The notes beneath the pieces are model-generated. The model did not search any database. It saw only the letters and a list, made by a program, of their open reading frames with translations, and was not told the DNA's origin. Both the position numbers and the translations under genes were made by a program. From Pycnopodia helianthoides (Eukaryota > Echinodermata > Asteroidea > Forcipulatida > Asteriidae), in assembly GCA_032158295.1 (NCBI GenBank), contig CM063259.1, positions 389,501 through 453,500 on the forward strand: a DNA stretch of 64,000 nt, in the 5' to 3' direction. Shown in pieces: positions 35,997-47,244 of the stretch; position 1 is the stretch's first letter, and every line of letters begins with the position of its first letter.

Positions 35997-36993
35997 ACAG
36001 CTCTCTGTCAAGATGGTTCTATTGGCCGTAAGGAGTGCATCATTCTGGGATATAGGCAGCGCTATGACATGTAGCCATGAGGTCGTAATAATCCAAACAC
36101 ATTGTTTAGTATTTGGCTGTAGCAATGACATACATTATCCTGAATGTGTTCCAGCGGCTTGAAAAAACAAAACCCACTTTGCTGCAATGTCACAAATGAA
36201 TCTGCTCGGCTCTTGCCACTGAAGACCAATTAAGCCAATAATAGTACACGGTTCACCAACTGCATCTTATTGTGTTTCTAAGTTGTCTATCAGTCATCTG
36301 ATTCTATCTCTGTGGCTAATCAAACCTTGATTAAACAGACTGCCGTTTGTCCACTACCGTTATACTCAGACAATCCCCGCTTGTCTCGTGCCAAACTGAC
36401 CACTGAACAAAGCTATTGGTACACACTGATGGGGGCTGCCATGAGCGCTGAGCCCCCATCACTTCTGAAGCGCGAAACCATCAAATGTGGATTATCTTAG
36501 TCCGTTACAATCCAATCACGCGCATGACGTGAGCCAAGAAAGAGGACCCATCTCATCCGCCAAGCTTCGATGAGCTTTTTTTCCCACTCGACCGGGGATT
36601 TTGCACTGTTTTACCCCCGACCACTTTACAGCTCCAGACGTCTGCAGATTTCGGAAACAATACCGAAAAGCCGATTGCGGCTCACGGGCCATTTCGGTGT
36701 AACCCCCCCCCCCCCCCCTGAATAACCAGAGTTAAATTGGGTCTTGTCGGGCCCCAAGATGAATGCATTGTTTGTTTTATTTAGAGACAGACCGTAGTGA
36801 ACGAGTAGGTCTGTTTGAACATTTATGAATTATATCGGTCTCAACAGCCTTCGTTGCCTCCGGAGCTAATACAACTTATTCTACACGTTTACATGATGCA
36901 TCTGCTTACAGCGAATACAATACTGATGGTAAAAGAATTCAAGTTATAGACCTAAGCTTTTCCCACGGAGTGAAATTTACCTGGTATAGTATC

Positions 36994-39900
36994 ATGGAAA
37001 GTAAAGTGTGCAAGGAAAGCAAGAGGCAGTCACGCGATGCTCACCTTAACACACCCTGTGGAAAGTTAACATCAACTTGTCATTGTTTGGTGATGAGTCC
37101 AATTTCGGAGGACGAGTCGGTCGATTGCTCAACACTCCTCATGAGACGAGTTGGTGGGGACCGCGTCATACACCCAAACGACACTCGAAGAGTTAAAACT
37201 GAAAGTACGACTGACCAGTGGACATCATCCGAGCTGTCAGACGTGGAGTACGCGGGCGCCGCTCCACCCACCACCGGGTCATCTGAAGACGGTGATAGCG
37301 TAGTTGGTGGTTTCGTCTACCGGCCGGGGATGACGATGGCCAAGCGAACTCAGCGCCGTTACCGCACGACGTTCACCGTCGAGCAGTTGGATGAACTGGA
37401 ACGGGCATTTCGCAAGACACATTATCCTGATGTTTTCACAAGGTTGGTTGTATGTTGGAATAATTGATCAGTATCTGATCACAGATGTGTGTCTCATGAT
37501 TGTGTGTTGGGGTGCGAAACACAAGCAATATACAAAGTGGTAGATTTTGTCTTCAAATTACAAGCACAATGTAATATCATTGTGTATTAAGATCTAATGT
37601 AACAATACAGAAACAAATAGTGTACTGTAACAATGTGCTGTGACTTTGTAATTACAAGTATACACTTTGTACACAGTTGGGCGTGATAATTATTTAATAC
37701 GATTCTACGGCTGTTCCATTCGCTTCCTGCAAACATACCTGTTGTGTTTTCGGACAATTGAGAAATGTCGTCTAGATTGTGGTACTGATTCCGGCAGGCA
37801 TGATTTGAGTAAAGCTTTCCATAATAAAGTACCGGTCTATAGTTGTTGAGCAGCAGCGAATTAAGCAAAATTGAAGAATACATGGAGTTATGAAACCTTT
37901 GAACAGGCATGGAATTTCATCTTTTGCAAAGGGCACTTCAATAAGAAAATCTTAAAGTCTGTGGGAAACTTTTGAAGGAACACCAATGCCGGGACTTGAA
38001 AAACGAAGGCCATGGCCTTCGTGGCCTTTTTGTGATTCGCCCGATAATGTTACAGGGTATCAGGTTGGCTCAGTGGTTTATTTCCCTACCTTTCACCTCT
38101 GTGGACCCCGTTTACCTTGGACCGGTGCCTTGCATGTGGATTGGGTTTTCAGTCCCTACCTGATTGCGTGGATTTCCCCCATTTTTGGGTTTTTCTTCCA
38201 CATCTGAAACTAAACATTTCTCCATCTTCTCATTATTCATCCTGTTATTGGCGCTACACTGTTGGATGTGAAATTAAATACTTTACTCATTCAATATTAA
38301 GTTCAAGGTTTTTATTACCAATTCGTCGCAGCCCAGTTGCTGAATTGTGAATAATTTACAAAAATTGCAAGTTATGAAACATCAGAATAAATACATTTTT
38401 TAAACCAAAAAGGGAAATGAGAATATCCAATGCCACATCGGGTATATGAAAACATACCATAAAGAATTCATATTTATCTTTTAAGGTAAAAATTAAACAA
38501 CAATTGTGTTGAGGAAATAAAGTTCGTCAATACGAAACATTCCAAATATCGCTTAAATAAAATCGGACATCTGTTTGTGATCATATTTAAGAATCCATAT
38601 TTTGCATTCAGTCAATAAATGTATCAGTTTGTTCATCCGATGTTTGTCATTTTTGTCAAGTATTGAGGGTTTTGTAAAATAACCGTCAGTTTTAGAGCAA
38701 TAGCCCCAGGCGTAGCATGTACCAACACTTTTTAGATAGTTCCCAGTAGACGCCATCTTTACGGGCAAATTGCATTTTGGCTTGCAGGTGCGTCAAACGC
38801 TCAACTTATTAACGCAGCCGCGTTGTTCACTGACCAATCCTGCAATGAGTTTCGTGAAATGCGCGCGTGTTCCACGCCGTTCTCACACGAAACGCACGAC
38901 TGTTTGTTCTAAACTGCCCGTAAAGATGGCCGATTTACGTCATACTGCAACCTATCTATAGTTCAAATAATTCACAATAATTTCACGCTGAGTAGACAAA
39001 CAACCTACACAACGCGTCTTCAAGTTTTCCCAATTGATGTTCTATAATTGATTGCTCCATGGTTCTACCCGCAATGTGAGCATTACATTGGCAAAGATGC
39101 TCAGGTAAATCTCTTAATCAGCAGCAATCAACCCTAAAAAGTATACCATAAACTTAGTGTTCAAAACATGGAATTGTGGGGTAGTACTGTCTAATACAAC
39201 AGCAACGTCCTTGGGTTTTTAAATCGGCCTACGAGGTACTGTATCAAATCAACCAGACAAAATAATAGGATGCCATAAGTTTTACGCTGATTTCGACTGA
39301 CTCGAAAACGATGCCGTCGACTGGGACAGATTTCTTTTTAATTGAGGTTTTGCGGAACCTACAACGCGGAAGGGATCAGGGAATAAAAGCACAAAGACGA
39401 GACCGGGGAGATCCGAGTGTTGTCTCCCGTAGGGATTCACTTGTCGACCAGCTCGCGTCCGTGCTTCGTGACGTGAAATCAAATGAATAACTAAATTGAA
39501 CCGCCAGTAGAAGCAAAGGGGGAAAAACGGAAAAAACAAAAAACATAAAAGAAGAAACGAATATCAAGAAGGCAACATTGGTCTAACCTAGTATCTCGAT
39601 GTAATTTAACAGTTTAGTTCAAGAGTTGGCGATCAAAAACAAACAGAAAAAAGTGGAGTGGAAGTAGTTAGACTTCGAACATGAGTCTGAAGATTCTTTG
39701 AGTGCCAACCACATTTAAGAGCCAACCAAAGATTGTTTGGTTTCATTGCCACCGAAATAATGACAGATATAGGTTGCAGTGTGACGTAAATCGGCCATCT
39801 TAGAACAAGGGCAGTTTAGAACAAACAGTCGTGCGTTTCGTGTGAGAACGTCGTGCAACACGCGCGCATTTCACGAAACTCATTGCAGGATTGGTCAGTG

Positions 39901-41156
39901 AACAATGCGTTAATAAGTTGAGCGTTTGACGCACCTGCAAGCAAAATGCAATTGCCCGTAAATATGGCGTCTACTGGAACTATCTATATGAAGAGATTGA
40001 ACTCCTAAGTGTGAACGGTAATGACAGAAATTTTCAAGACAACTAGGAATTTTAATAGAATTTTAACTCCGCTTTAACACACACACACATCTTTCTTTTG
40101 TACAGGGAGGACTTGGCAGTGCGAGTTGATTTAACCGAAGCACGGGTTCAGGTAAGCTTACGCAAGACCTTAAATCGTATCGATGCACTCGTCGGCAACA
40201 TTTTATCTTCTAAACATTCACAAAAGAGCCGTCGGAAAAACTGGAACAATCTCAATATGTACCGAACTTATCTGAAATTCCGTGTCAGATTTGACCCGGA
40301 TCCGGGTCACGTGGGGTCTGACCTATTGCTGGGTCAGTGTATACACTATAAACCGAAATCAAAAATGACATAGAAAAAGGGTCAAAATGACGCTCAATCC
40401 GACTAACAGCCCCATTTCTTAACCACTTTCTCGGTCAGCCTGACCCGTAAATTGGCCAGGCCCCCTGGAACCCGAAATCCGGCTCAATTTAAGTTTGACC
40501 CGGACCCTTTATTAGAGTGTGGATTGCAATAGAACCTCACGGTAGGTATAGGCTGGCAAGAACAATTCTGAGGTAAACTTTTCCAATTTTATCAACAGGT
40601 TTGGTTTCAGAATAGACGAGCCAAGTGGAGAAAGCGAGAGAAACAAGGCATCCATCATGCATCCACAACATGCGGGTATAACGGACGACCCAGCGGACCA
40701 CCACTCCACACACCGACCGTACACCCCTTTGCCCAGCCCCGTTTAGATTTACGGGGCATTGCAGTGCCCCTCTCACCACCGGAGCAGTCCAGCTTTGGAG
40801 TGGCAGCCGCCATACTCTCCCGTTTGCCAACATCTTCCCCTTTCACGTCGTTGTATCCGCTTCTCCGACCTAGTCTCTCGCCTTACCGTCCGTTCGTTTC
40901 CCCATCTTTGACCCAACCCCAACATTTCTCACCCTGGTGCCCAGCAATGACTATGGTCCCGCAACAGAAACCTGACGAGAGACCTGTGTCCAACTGCAGT
41001 AGTCCAAAAAGTAAGGACAACATTGAAAAACAGTCGTCGAATGCACTAACCGACAGACGATCGTACAGCATTGCTTCTTTGCGTTTGAAAGCGCGCAAAC
41101 ATCAAGCGAGTATGGGGGAAGGATTTAAGGTTTCTCGGTGTGACGTCACCTGCTAA
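36994..41156 (+). CDS. ARX: ARX-type paired-like homeobox transcription factor (three exons)
   Basis: This is a nuclear DNA-binding regulator of the Arx/aristaless group. Exons are 36994-37442, 40106-40151 and 40599-41156, giving 350 aa and ending at TAA 41154-41156. The homeodomain (residues 120-179) begins QRRYRTTFT and contains [18 protein letters not shown] and [22 protein letters not shown], with Gln at position 50. The last intron lies between homeodomain residues 46 and 47, a common site in this class. Residues 318-335 ([16 protein letters not shown]) are an OAR/aristaless domain. The linkage to POLA1 and PCYT1 supports ARX rather than Alx. The chosen ATG has a good context (A at -3, G at +4). 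The frame stays open without an ATG for 165 bases upstream, and there is an acceptor-like CTCAACAG at 36840-36847. The N-terminal octapeptide typical of Arx is not visible, so an upstream exon may be missing from this model. Confidence 0.9.
37903..38036 (-). repeat. Dispersed short element, copy 3 (inverted)
   Basis: GGCATGGAATTTCATCTTTTG and AATCTTAAAGTCTGTGGGAA are the reverse complement of the conserved blocks in copies 1 and 2. Confidence 0.7.
38040..38240 (+). mobile_element. SINE, second family
   Basis: A tRNA-like head (GTTGGCTCAGTGGTTTATTT) with the body GTGGATTGGGTTTTCAGTCC and CTACCTGATTGCGTGGATTT. The same body is at 56757-56850, with partial tails at 28000-28100 (reverse) and 59130-59240. 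Confidence 0.75.
38733..38958 (+). mobile_element. MITE, family C, copy 1 (left arm of an inverted pair)
   Basis: About 226 bp with its own imperfect termini (TAGATAG.TTCCCAGTA.GACG, then CCATCTTTACGGGCA; inverted at the other end as TGCCCGTAAAGATGG and AACCTATCTA). Roughly 90% identical by eye to 39769-39987 read in reverse. Confidence 0.9.
39769..39987 (-). mobile_element. MITE, family C, copy 2 (right arm of an inverted pair)
   Basis: The reverse complement starts ATAGATAGTTCCAGTAGACG and ends CACACTGCAACCTAT. Small indels relative to copy 1 (for example loss of CAGCCG) show the arms have diverged. The right terminus lies 118 bases before ARX exon 2. Confidence 0.9.
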
Positions 41157-41231
41157 AACAACGAATGAACACCTGTAAAAGGAGCGGTATTAGATCAAAA
41201 TGTTCTCTGGAGAACTTTGTGACGATAAACC

Positions 41232-41237
41232 AATAAA
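41232..41237 (+). terminator. Candidate poly(A) signal of the ARX gene
   Basis: AATAAA lies 76 bases after the ARX stop codon on the coding strand. It is the only canonical hexamer close behind the stop, but AT-rich DNA gives such hexamers often. Confidence 0.4.
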
Positions 41238-43710
41238 ACCCGTAATCATGATGTGATACCTGATGTGAAACCCGTTATTTTCAACAGCGAAGGCCAGAAC
41301 AGTTTACTTTTCCAGCAATGGTTGCTTTGATAAAAAAAAGGGTCAGGGATCATCGTTTCTTTTTGTTCTACAATGAAAACAGTGTCAAATGTTCAGAAAC
41401 ACATCGCGTGAAACGATGTAGACATACTTACTAAAAAAGGCAAACAACTTCTTGCAAGGAAGGCACACTGTCAATGGAGTGGTGGAGGGGATCAACAATT
41501 TCAAATGAAGTTGATGTTTGCTTTAAATTCTTCCGGTACTTTGTTGTAAATTTTAGTTTTACATTTATTATTATGATTTTTCTTGCGTGACAAGGTTTGC
41601 ATTTTAAATACTTTATAAACAACTGTTAATTTTGACTTATCAGTAAAAACTAAACAAAATGCAGGTACACATTTTTTGTTACGACCAGTTTTTAATTAAT
41701 TGAGAGTTGTGTATTTATAATAGTACAACCCTATCTGATTTTGGTCAACAACTAGTCGATTTTGAGACACGGGAGGTCCGACGTGTGAGGTGAGGGGTGG
41801 GGACTGGAGGACGGTGTCGGTCTGGGTGAAAGACGGTAGTGTTCTGACTCTCTCATGTACCCTATTCAACACCAGCCCGCCATGACACACGAGCTGTACA
41901 TCTTCCCTTTTTTGATAAATGACACCAATTCCAATCCAATTAACACAACAAAGGCTTGGGTGCGTTTACTTTGTACGTTCGATTTCCCCTAGGTGCCAAC
42001 TTCAGACAGCTTGTTATTATCAGTGAGTCAATTTATCATAGCAAGGCTGTTTTCCTATTATTGATTACCGAATTTCGAATTAAAGGCACCTTGCGGACTT
42101 GGAAGGTCAGTTACCTATTTTTAGAGGTCATTTGATAGCATCAGTGTCACTATAGTCTTGATACAAGACGTTTCTCGAGACCGAACCACCCCTGGTCGCT
42201 GTACAAACCTGACTTAGTCCATAAACCATCTATTAAGAACAATGATCGAGGAACAAAAAAACGCACAATCGTCTCGCACCGAGACTATTGCTCGGTCGTA
42301 TGACCCCAGATCGTCAAGCAGTTCTTAAAATACTTTTTCAGCTGGTCAATATTTCTAAAGAGGCCTTTCTGATTGGATTGACGCGTCTTTGGCTACGGCT
42401 TAAGGCTCTTTGACTACGGCTGTGGCTATTTGGCTACAGACGCAACGTTGAAGAATAGGCCAAGGCCGCCATTTTGGATGTGGTCGATTGTCGCTCGGAT
42501 CACAGGTTACTCGGCAGCTCTCCTGTGGATCGGACTTGAGTAAGAACTACCCGTTAATGCGTGACTATATGAGGCAAACTCTCGTTCCGTGCACGCGAGA
42601 CTCTTTCCTAGTTCCAGAATTAAAACACTTCTGTATGATAAGGAATAGACCCCTTGCATATGAAACCACAAACCTGAACTGCGTCCTCATTGAAGTCAAT
42701 GAAGACCTCTCATTGGCTGAGAGTTGTGCGTGGCGCGTACACGTTTGTATTGTTTGACCTCAGCAATGGCGGCCAATGCAAGAGGTTTTCTAGAAGGTAC
42801 GAAACAAGTTGGTATTCCGCCGTGTACACAATGATGGTGAGCCTGGGGCGACATCGCAAATCCTAAAATATATAAAATACCCAGCCTGTGATATCGACAG
42901 GCAGTTCATCTTTACTCATTGACAAACAGAATTTACCAATTGGGTTTATCGTTCCCATGGGGAAAAGGTTCAACGAGTGACGCTCACACCGTCTGGAAGC
43001 CAAATTAAAAAGCGCCACCTCCAAACATTGTTCGCGAGGACCAACTACGAGACGTAAAGCGTCTTTCTTCACACTTTGTCGGGTCATTATCCCCCGTTGA
43101 ATTGATGACGAGTTTAGTTCTACGTGTTGACAAAAGATGAGAATAGCGGTAGCTGGGGTATCATGGTACCGATAATCCGCGCGTAATCACCCTCTGGCTT
43201 AGGCAACAATGACGTTTCGATTAATTTCCATTAGGGTAAAGAAAGGCTCTGTAAATAGTGTAATCGAACCGAATATTGGTTCGATTGACTACTGCCATTA
43301 ACCCAAAGAGTGATAAATTTACCCCATACACAGCGTGTCATTTCCTGACCCCCATCCACCTTCTATACCGTACCTAGCTTACAAAGAAACAATGCATTAC
43401 TGTTTTTTGGGAGAAGACAGTTATTTACATACTGTGGTTTTCAACAAACAGACTATACAATCAACTCGTGATCATTATGAAGACTGACAGGTACTACAAA
43501 TTCTAGTCAAACATTTGAACACCGGTCAATAGTTTCTCCAAGTGGCCCGGCTGGCTAATTCAGAACAGAAAAGCATCCATATTTTATGTGAAATATGAAC
43601 TGGTAGAAAAACCTAAAGGACGAGTGAAATGACAAGCTAACTGGTTCTGCATGCTGCTGGTTGAGAGCCGATAACATTTTGAAGGGCAAACCCTGAACTG
43701 GAACAACAAC

Positions 43711-43990
43711 GTGGCGTGGCCAAGCGGCAACACAGACTCAAGCTCTGGTGAAGCTCTGATCAGTAGAGTGTGGGTCCGAGTCCCGGTCGTGGCACTTGTG
43801 TCCTTGAACAATATACTTTACCATAAGTACTTTGTCCTTCGGATGCGAAATTAACCCGTATGTCCCGTTTGAAGTTTGGTAGTGCCTGAAAGAACACACA
43901 ACACTTATCGAGGAAGAGTAGGGGTTATCCCGGTGTTTCTGGTTCACATAGCAATCACCCTTGCTCACAGGTTTCCTCAAGCATGCGAGC
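43711..43990 (+). mobile_element. tRNA-derived SINE
   Basis: The head GTGGCGTGGCCAAGCGGCAA resembles the D-arm of Leu/Ser-type tRNAs. The B box is GGGTCCGAGTCCC. The body (CACTTGTGTCCTTGAACA, CCTTCGGATGCGA, GGTGTTTCTGGTT) matches 10595-10900. Confidence 0.85.
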
Positions 43991-46574
43991 AACAGTGATT
44001 AAGTTCAAATATGAGGCATCCTTGGTTTCATTACCAGAAATATATTGTAACAATAATTTCTCAATAACCACTTGGGTCGACGGATCGGAGAGAGAGAGAG
44101 AGAGCTAAGGAAAGAGCTCAGTGTATGTTTTGTCAGTGACTATGACCAGTGCACACGATTGGGGAAATTGAAATTAGCAACAGTGGTTTTAGGTTTCCCA
44201 TTGTTTGTTCTCAACTGACTGTATTTCAGATCGCAACATTTATCAGAAAGATTGGTACTGGTTGGAACATTAATGAGCTTTAATATTGAAACTGTTTGTT
44301 TGTGCGTTGATTATCAATCAAAGGCCTTCCTTAAAGGCGTCTACGTTTCTTTCCCAGAACAAAACAAAAATGAACACACAGACCCCTCGCAGCTCCCTGC
44401 ACAAAGGCTTTATGTCTTGAAAATTCTAAAATAATCCCAAAGGAGGCCCTTGCGACACTATCTGCGAGCCTTGTCACTTCTCGTAGCTAGATTAGCCCGG
44501 CCAAGCGTTAGGGGATGACCCAGTGACAATACAGCGCCACCAGACTGGAAAACGGCATTAACGGTCAAAAAAGAATTTGATGGTACCTCATTTATCAAGG
44601 TGGGCGAATCATTCCCCAGTCTCACGGCTTCTTTCATCTCCAAATAAGGATCCATTAACCGATCCTTCAGTAACCAACGAGGGAAACTAATTCAATGGGG
44701 GAACTGGCCAGGCCCTATCATTTTACTGCCGATCTCTGAGACACAGCGGGGTGTAGTGGGATCGGTTCTCCCTTTTGTATAGACTGGTACGTTGCAACAC
44801 TTGCAAGTTGCACTTTGTGTCGTGGAACAAGTGGGCTCAAAATGCTTTGTGATTGTTGAGATGTACTGGCTTCAGGTTTGGGCTAGAAAGCACTTGGGAT
44901 GGGTGCGTTTCTTGGTAGAAAAAGATAAAAGATGCCGACAGAAAAAAGAGGAAAACATTCGTGGTTTGGGGAAGATGGGAAAGGAAAAAAGTCCGATTTT
45001 GGGTAAGATTTAGGCCTAACAATAACAAAGACTTGGATTTTAAGTTGTGGGTGTATAAATACAAAACAGTGCAAACAGTAGGCCCCTATGCCGATACGTG
45101 CGCCTTCGAGGCACATCCAAAATAGTGAACGAACAACTCACAGAAAGAAGAACAGCGATGCAATCATAGTGACGGTTCAAAGAGAATCACAGAAGCTATA
45201 GATATGCGAGGAAAGATGGGAGACAAAATGACCACACCAACGAAAATTGATGAAAATGGAGCAAACGACTGGGCATGTTGAATGGCGGGAACACAGTCGT
45301 GCAATTAAAATGAAATATAGAGAAGAAATGATGGCATTTCCACCTTTTGATAATCCTGGAGTTATATATTCCAAGGAGCTTCAGGGAACAACAGACCCTC
45401 TCCTCAGTAAGAGAGGTAGATCGAACAGCCCTGACTTATTTTATGTGGAGAAATACAGCATTTTCTGTTTACCGTAGACTAAACAAAGTTTGAATGCATT
45501 AATTATGAAAGTCTGATTTTTCTCTTATCCGTCTTATTAAATGGAACGAAACAGCGAGAGAACAATGAAAATAACATAAGGCAAGCTAGATAAGTAATGG
45601 TTATTAATTTGAATTTAACCCAATGTATGATAAACGCTATTTTCTACCATAATAATTCCCATCCACACAATTGCTTGCAACATGCAACATGTACATTTTA
45701 TAATTGGGTACATTTTATAATTGGAGCTTGATTGCAGTATCAATCCAGATGAAGTTACTCATTGCTTTACTTGTCCTACAGAAACAAAATCACCGCAAAC
45801 TACTCGTGATTCGAACCCACAACCGATTCAAGAGCAGATGTGGAGTTGCAAAGAAATCGCTCAGCTCTGCAAAAAACATTTCAGTCCTGAGATTTAAAAA
45901 AAAATCTACTACTGCACAGAAAAAAACAGGAAGATTATGTACAGCAAAAAAAACCACAGTTTATTTTAGTATGGTTTTATAGAGACGAAAACATTCGAAA
46001 CAAAACTAAAATTGAAATGATCAGTTTGTAACTACCATTTATTACAAAAAACCTGCTCTACACATTGTAGATTTTATATTTTGTTGTACAAGAAAAACCA
46101 TGCAAAATTGAAGTCAAGAGTCAGTTATGTGTAACGGAAAATTGTCCTTATTCTTCTTCAATTTGAATAACTTTGTACACATTATAATTTAGTTTCAGTT
46201 AAGACTGTTTTTTAATAAGACAGTAGCAATAATCAGCCATAGCTAGTTGATTTTAGTACACTTAAAATATTCGATTAGATATAATTTTAAGAGACAAATT
46301 ATAAATTGAGATTAAGATAAAACTCTGCCAGGAAAAGTTCAAAATGTTTAAGATTACCAAAACCAGTTGCGATTTGAGATACTTTAGAACAATAGGGGGC
46401 AGCAGATATACCAGGTAAAATTCTATTGTTCATGTAGTTCTGGGCCTATGTGCATTTCCGAGAACAAAGAGTTTCAAGCAAGTGAGGTTTGCAGAGATTC
46501 CATGTAAATGAACTCTCTCTATGAGCCTTGATGGTTCTAAGTTTAACCGATTGTTAACAACTTGTCAGTTTTGA

Positions 46575-46700
46575 TTAGTATTCAATTTTTAGTGAACAAA
46601 GAAAAAAACCGACTAAAACAAGATTTGAACCTGGGACCTCCAGATTAATGTACTGTAGCAACTGAGCTAATCTAACCCTATGATGATGGTCTCACTATTT
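46575..46700 (-). mobile_element. tRNA-like SINE (same family as 25441)
   Basis: Minus strand AGATTAGCTCAGTTGCTAC and GGTCCCAGGTTCAAATCTT, with flanks CACTATTTTCTCAATATCTT and GAACAAAGAAAAA shared with the PCYT1-intron copy. The anticodon region is degraded. Confidence 0.7.
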
Positions 46701-47244
46701 TCTCAATATCTTTGCTGGGGGAGGGGGGTGGTAGTTACCAGTCAGAAGCCATCATGAACACCACATCATAAAATAAATGGCTTACCAAAATTAAATTAGG
46801 GGTTAGCGTCATCAAGAACACAATAATAATTGTTTACAATTAGGGTCTCATGTCCTCAACAGATCATCTTTGGAAATGTTTCCAAGTCTGTCAGCTTTTG
46901 CAGCAAAAATGTTGCAGAAATGTTGTGTTTACCTGAGGAAGTTTTACACTGTTAATTAAAAATCGTGTAGTTCATGGTAGGTTTCGTAAAGTCATTGACT
47001 TCTACTGCCAATAATAATAGTTGTAGTAAACTTTGGTAGCCATCCAATTACAAGCTTCGACCAGTCGTTTCATCAGTGACATAATGAACATATTAGAGCA
47101 AATAACCAACGAGGCGCTTGGGAGCTTAGTCTCTTTTCAATGCAAAAAGTAATCAGTGAACATAACAAAGTAGTAGGCAGTATGGTATAAGGTCTATAGA
47201 CAATGAAAATATTACACACCCAAACTACTGGTTTGAAGACTAAC

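Larger units (their letters stand above)
30285..36993. other. PCYT1 5' region and ARX upstream region (head-to-head spacer)
   Basis: The two genes diverge from this 6.7-kb stretch, which holds the first PCYT1 intron and non-coding exon and the ARX promoter. Repeats are listed separately. Homopolymers are frequent (T run 32777-32799, G runs near 32556 and 35617, C run near 36704-36718). The 500 bases before the ARX start are CpG-richer and free of recognised repeats. Confidence 0.6.
37443..40105. other. ARX intron 1 (within the homeobox)
   Basis: A 2.66-kb intron splitting homeodomain codon 31. It contains the dispersed element at 37903, the SINE at 38040 and two inverted family C MITEs at 38733 and 39769. 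Its donor is GTTGGT and its acceptor TTTGTACAG. Confidence 0.85.
41157..47244. other. ARX/POLA1 convergent spacer
   Basis: No coding sequence was recognised. It holds a SINE at 43711-43990, a GA microsatellite at 44088-44104 and a tRNA-like SINE at 46575-46700. The rest (41160-43700 and 44110-46560) shows no repeat I can name. In vertebrates, sequence around the POLA1 end holds ARX enhancers, so this is the natural place to look for conserved elements. I cannot identify any without a comparison sequence. Confidence 0.6.

Noticed and set aside
36970..36993. Earlier ARX start at 36970
   Set aside because: The codon there is GTG; the first in-frame ATG is 36994, with a better start context.
37587..37910. 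Minus-strand frame of 107 codons in the ARX intron
   Set aside because: No homology, AT-rich composition and low-complexity tyrosine/leucine content typical of chance frames.
42420..42780. Possible small gene at a GCCGCCATTTTGG motif
   Set aside because: A frame of 89 codons without homology; the local GCTACGGCT repeats suggest a degraded mobile element instead.
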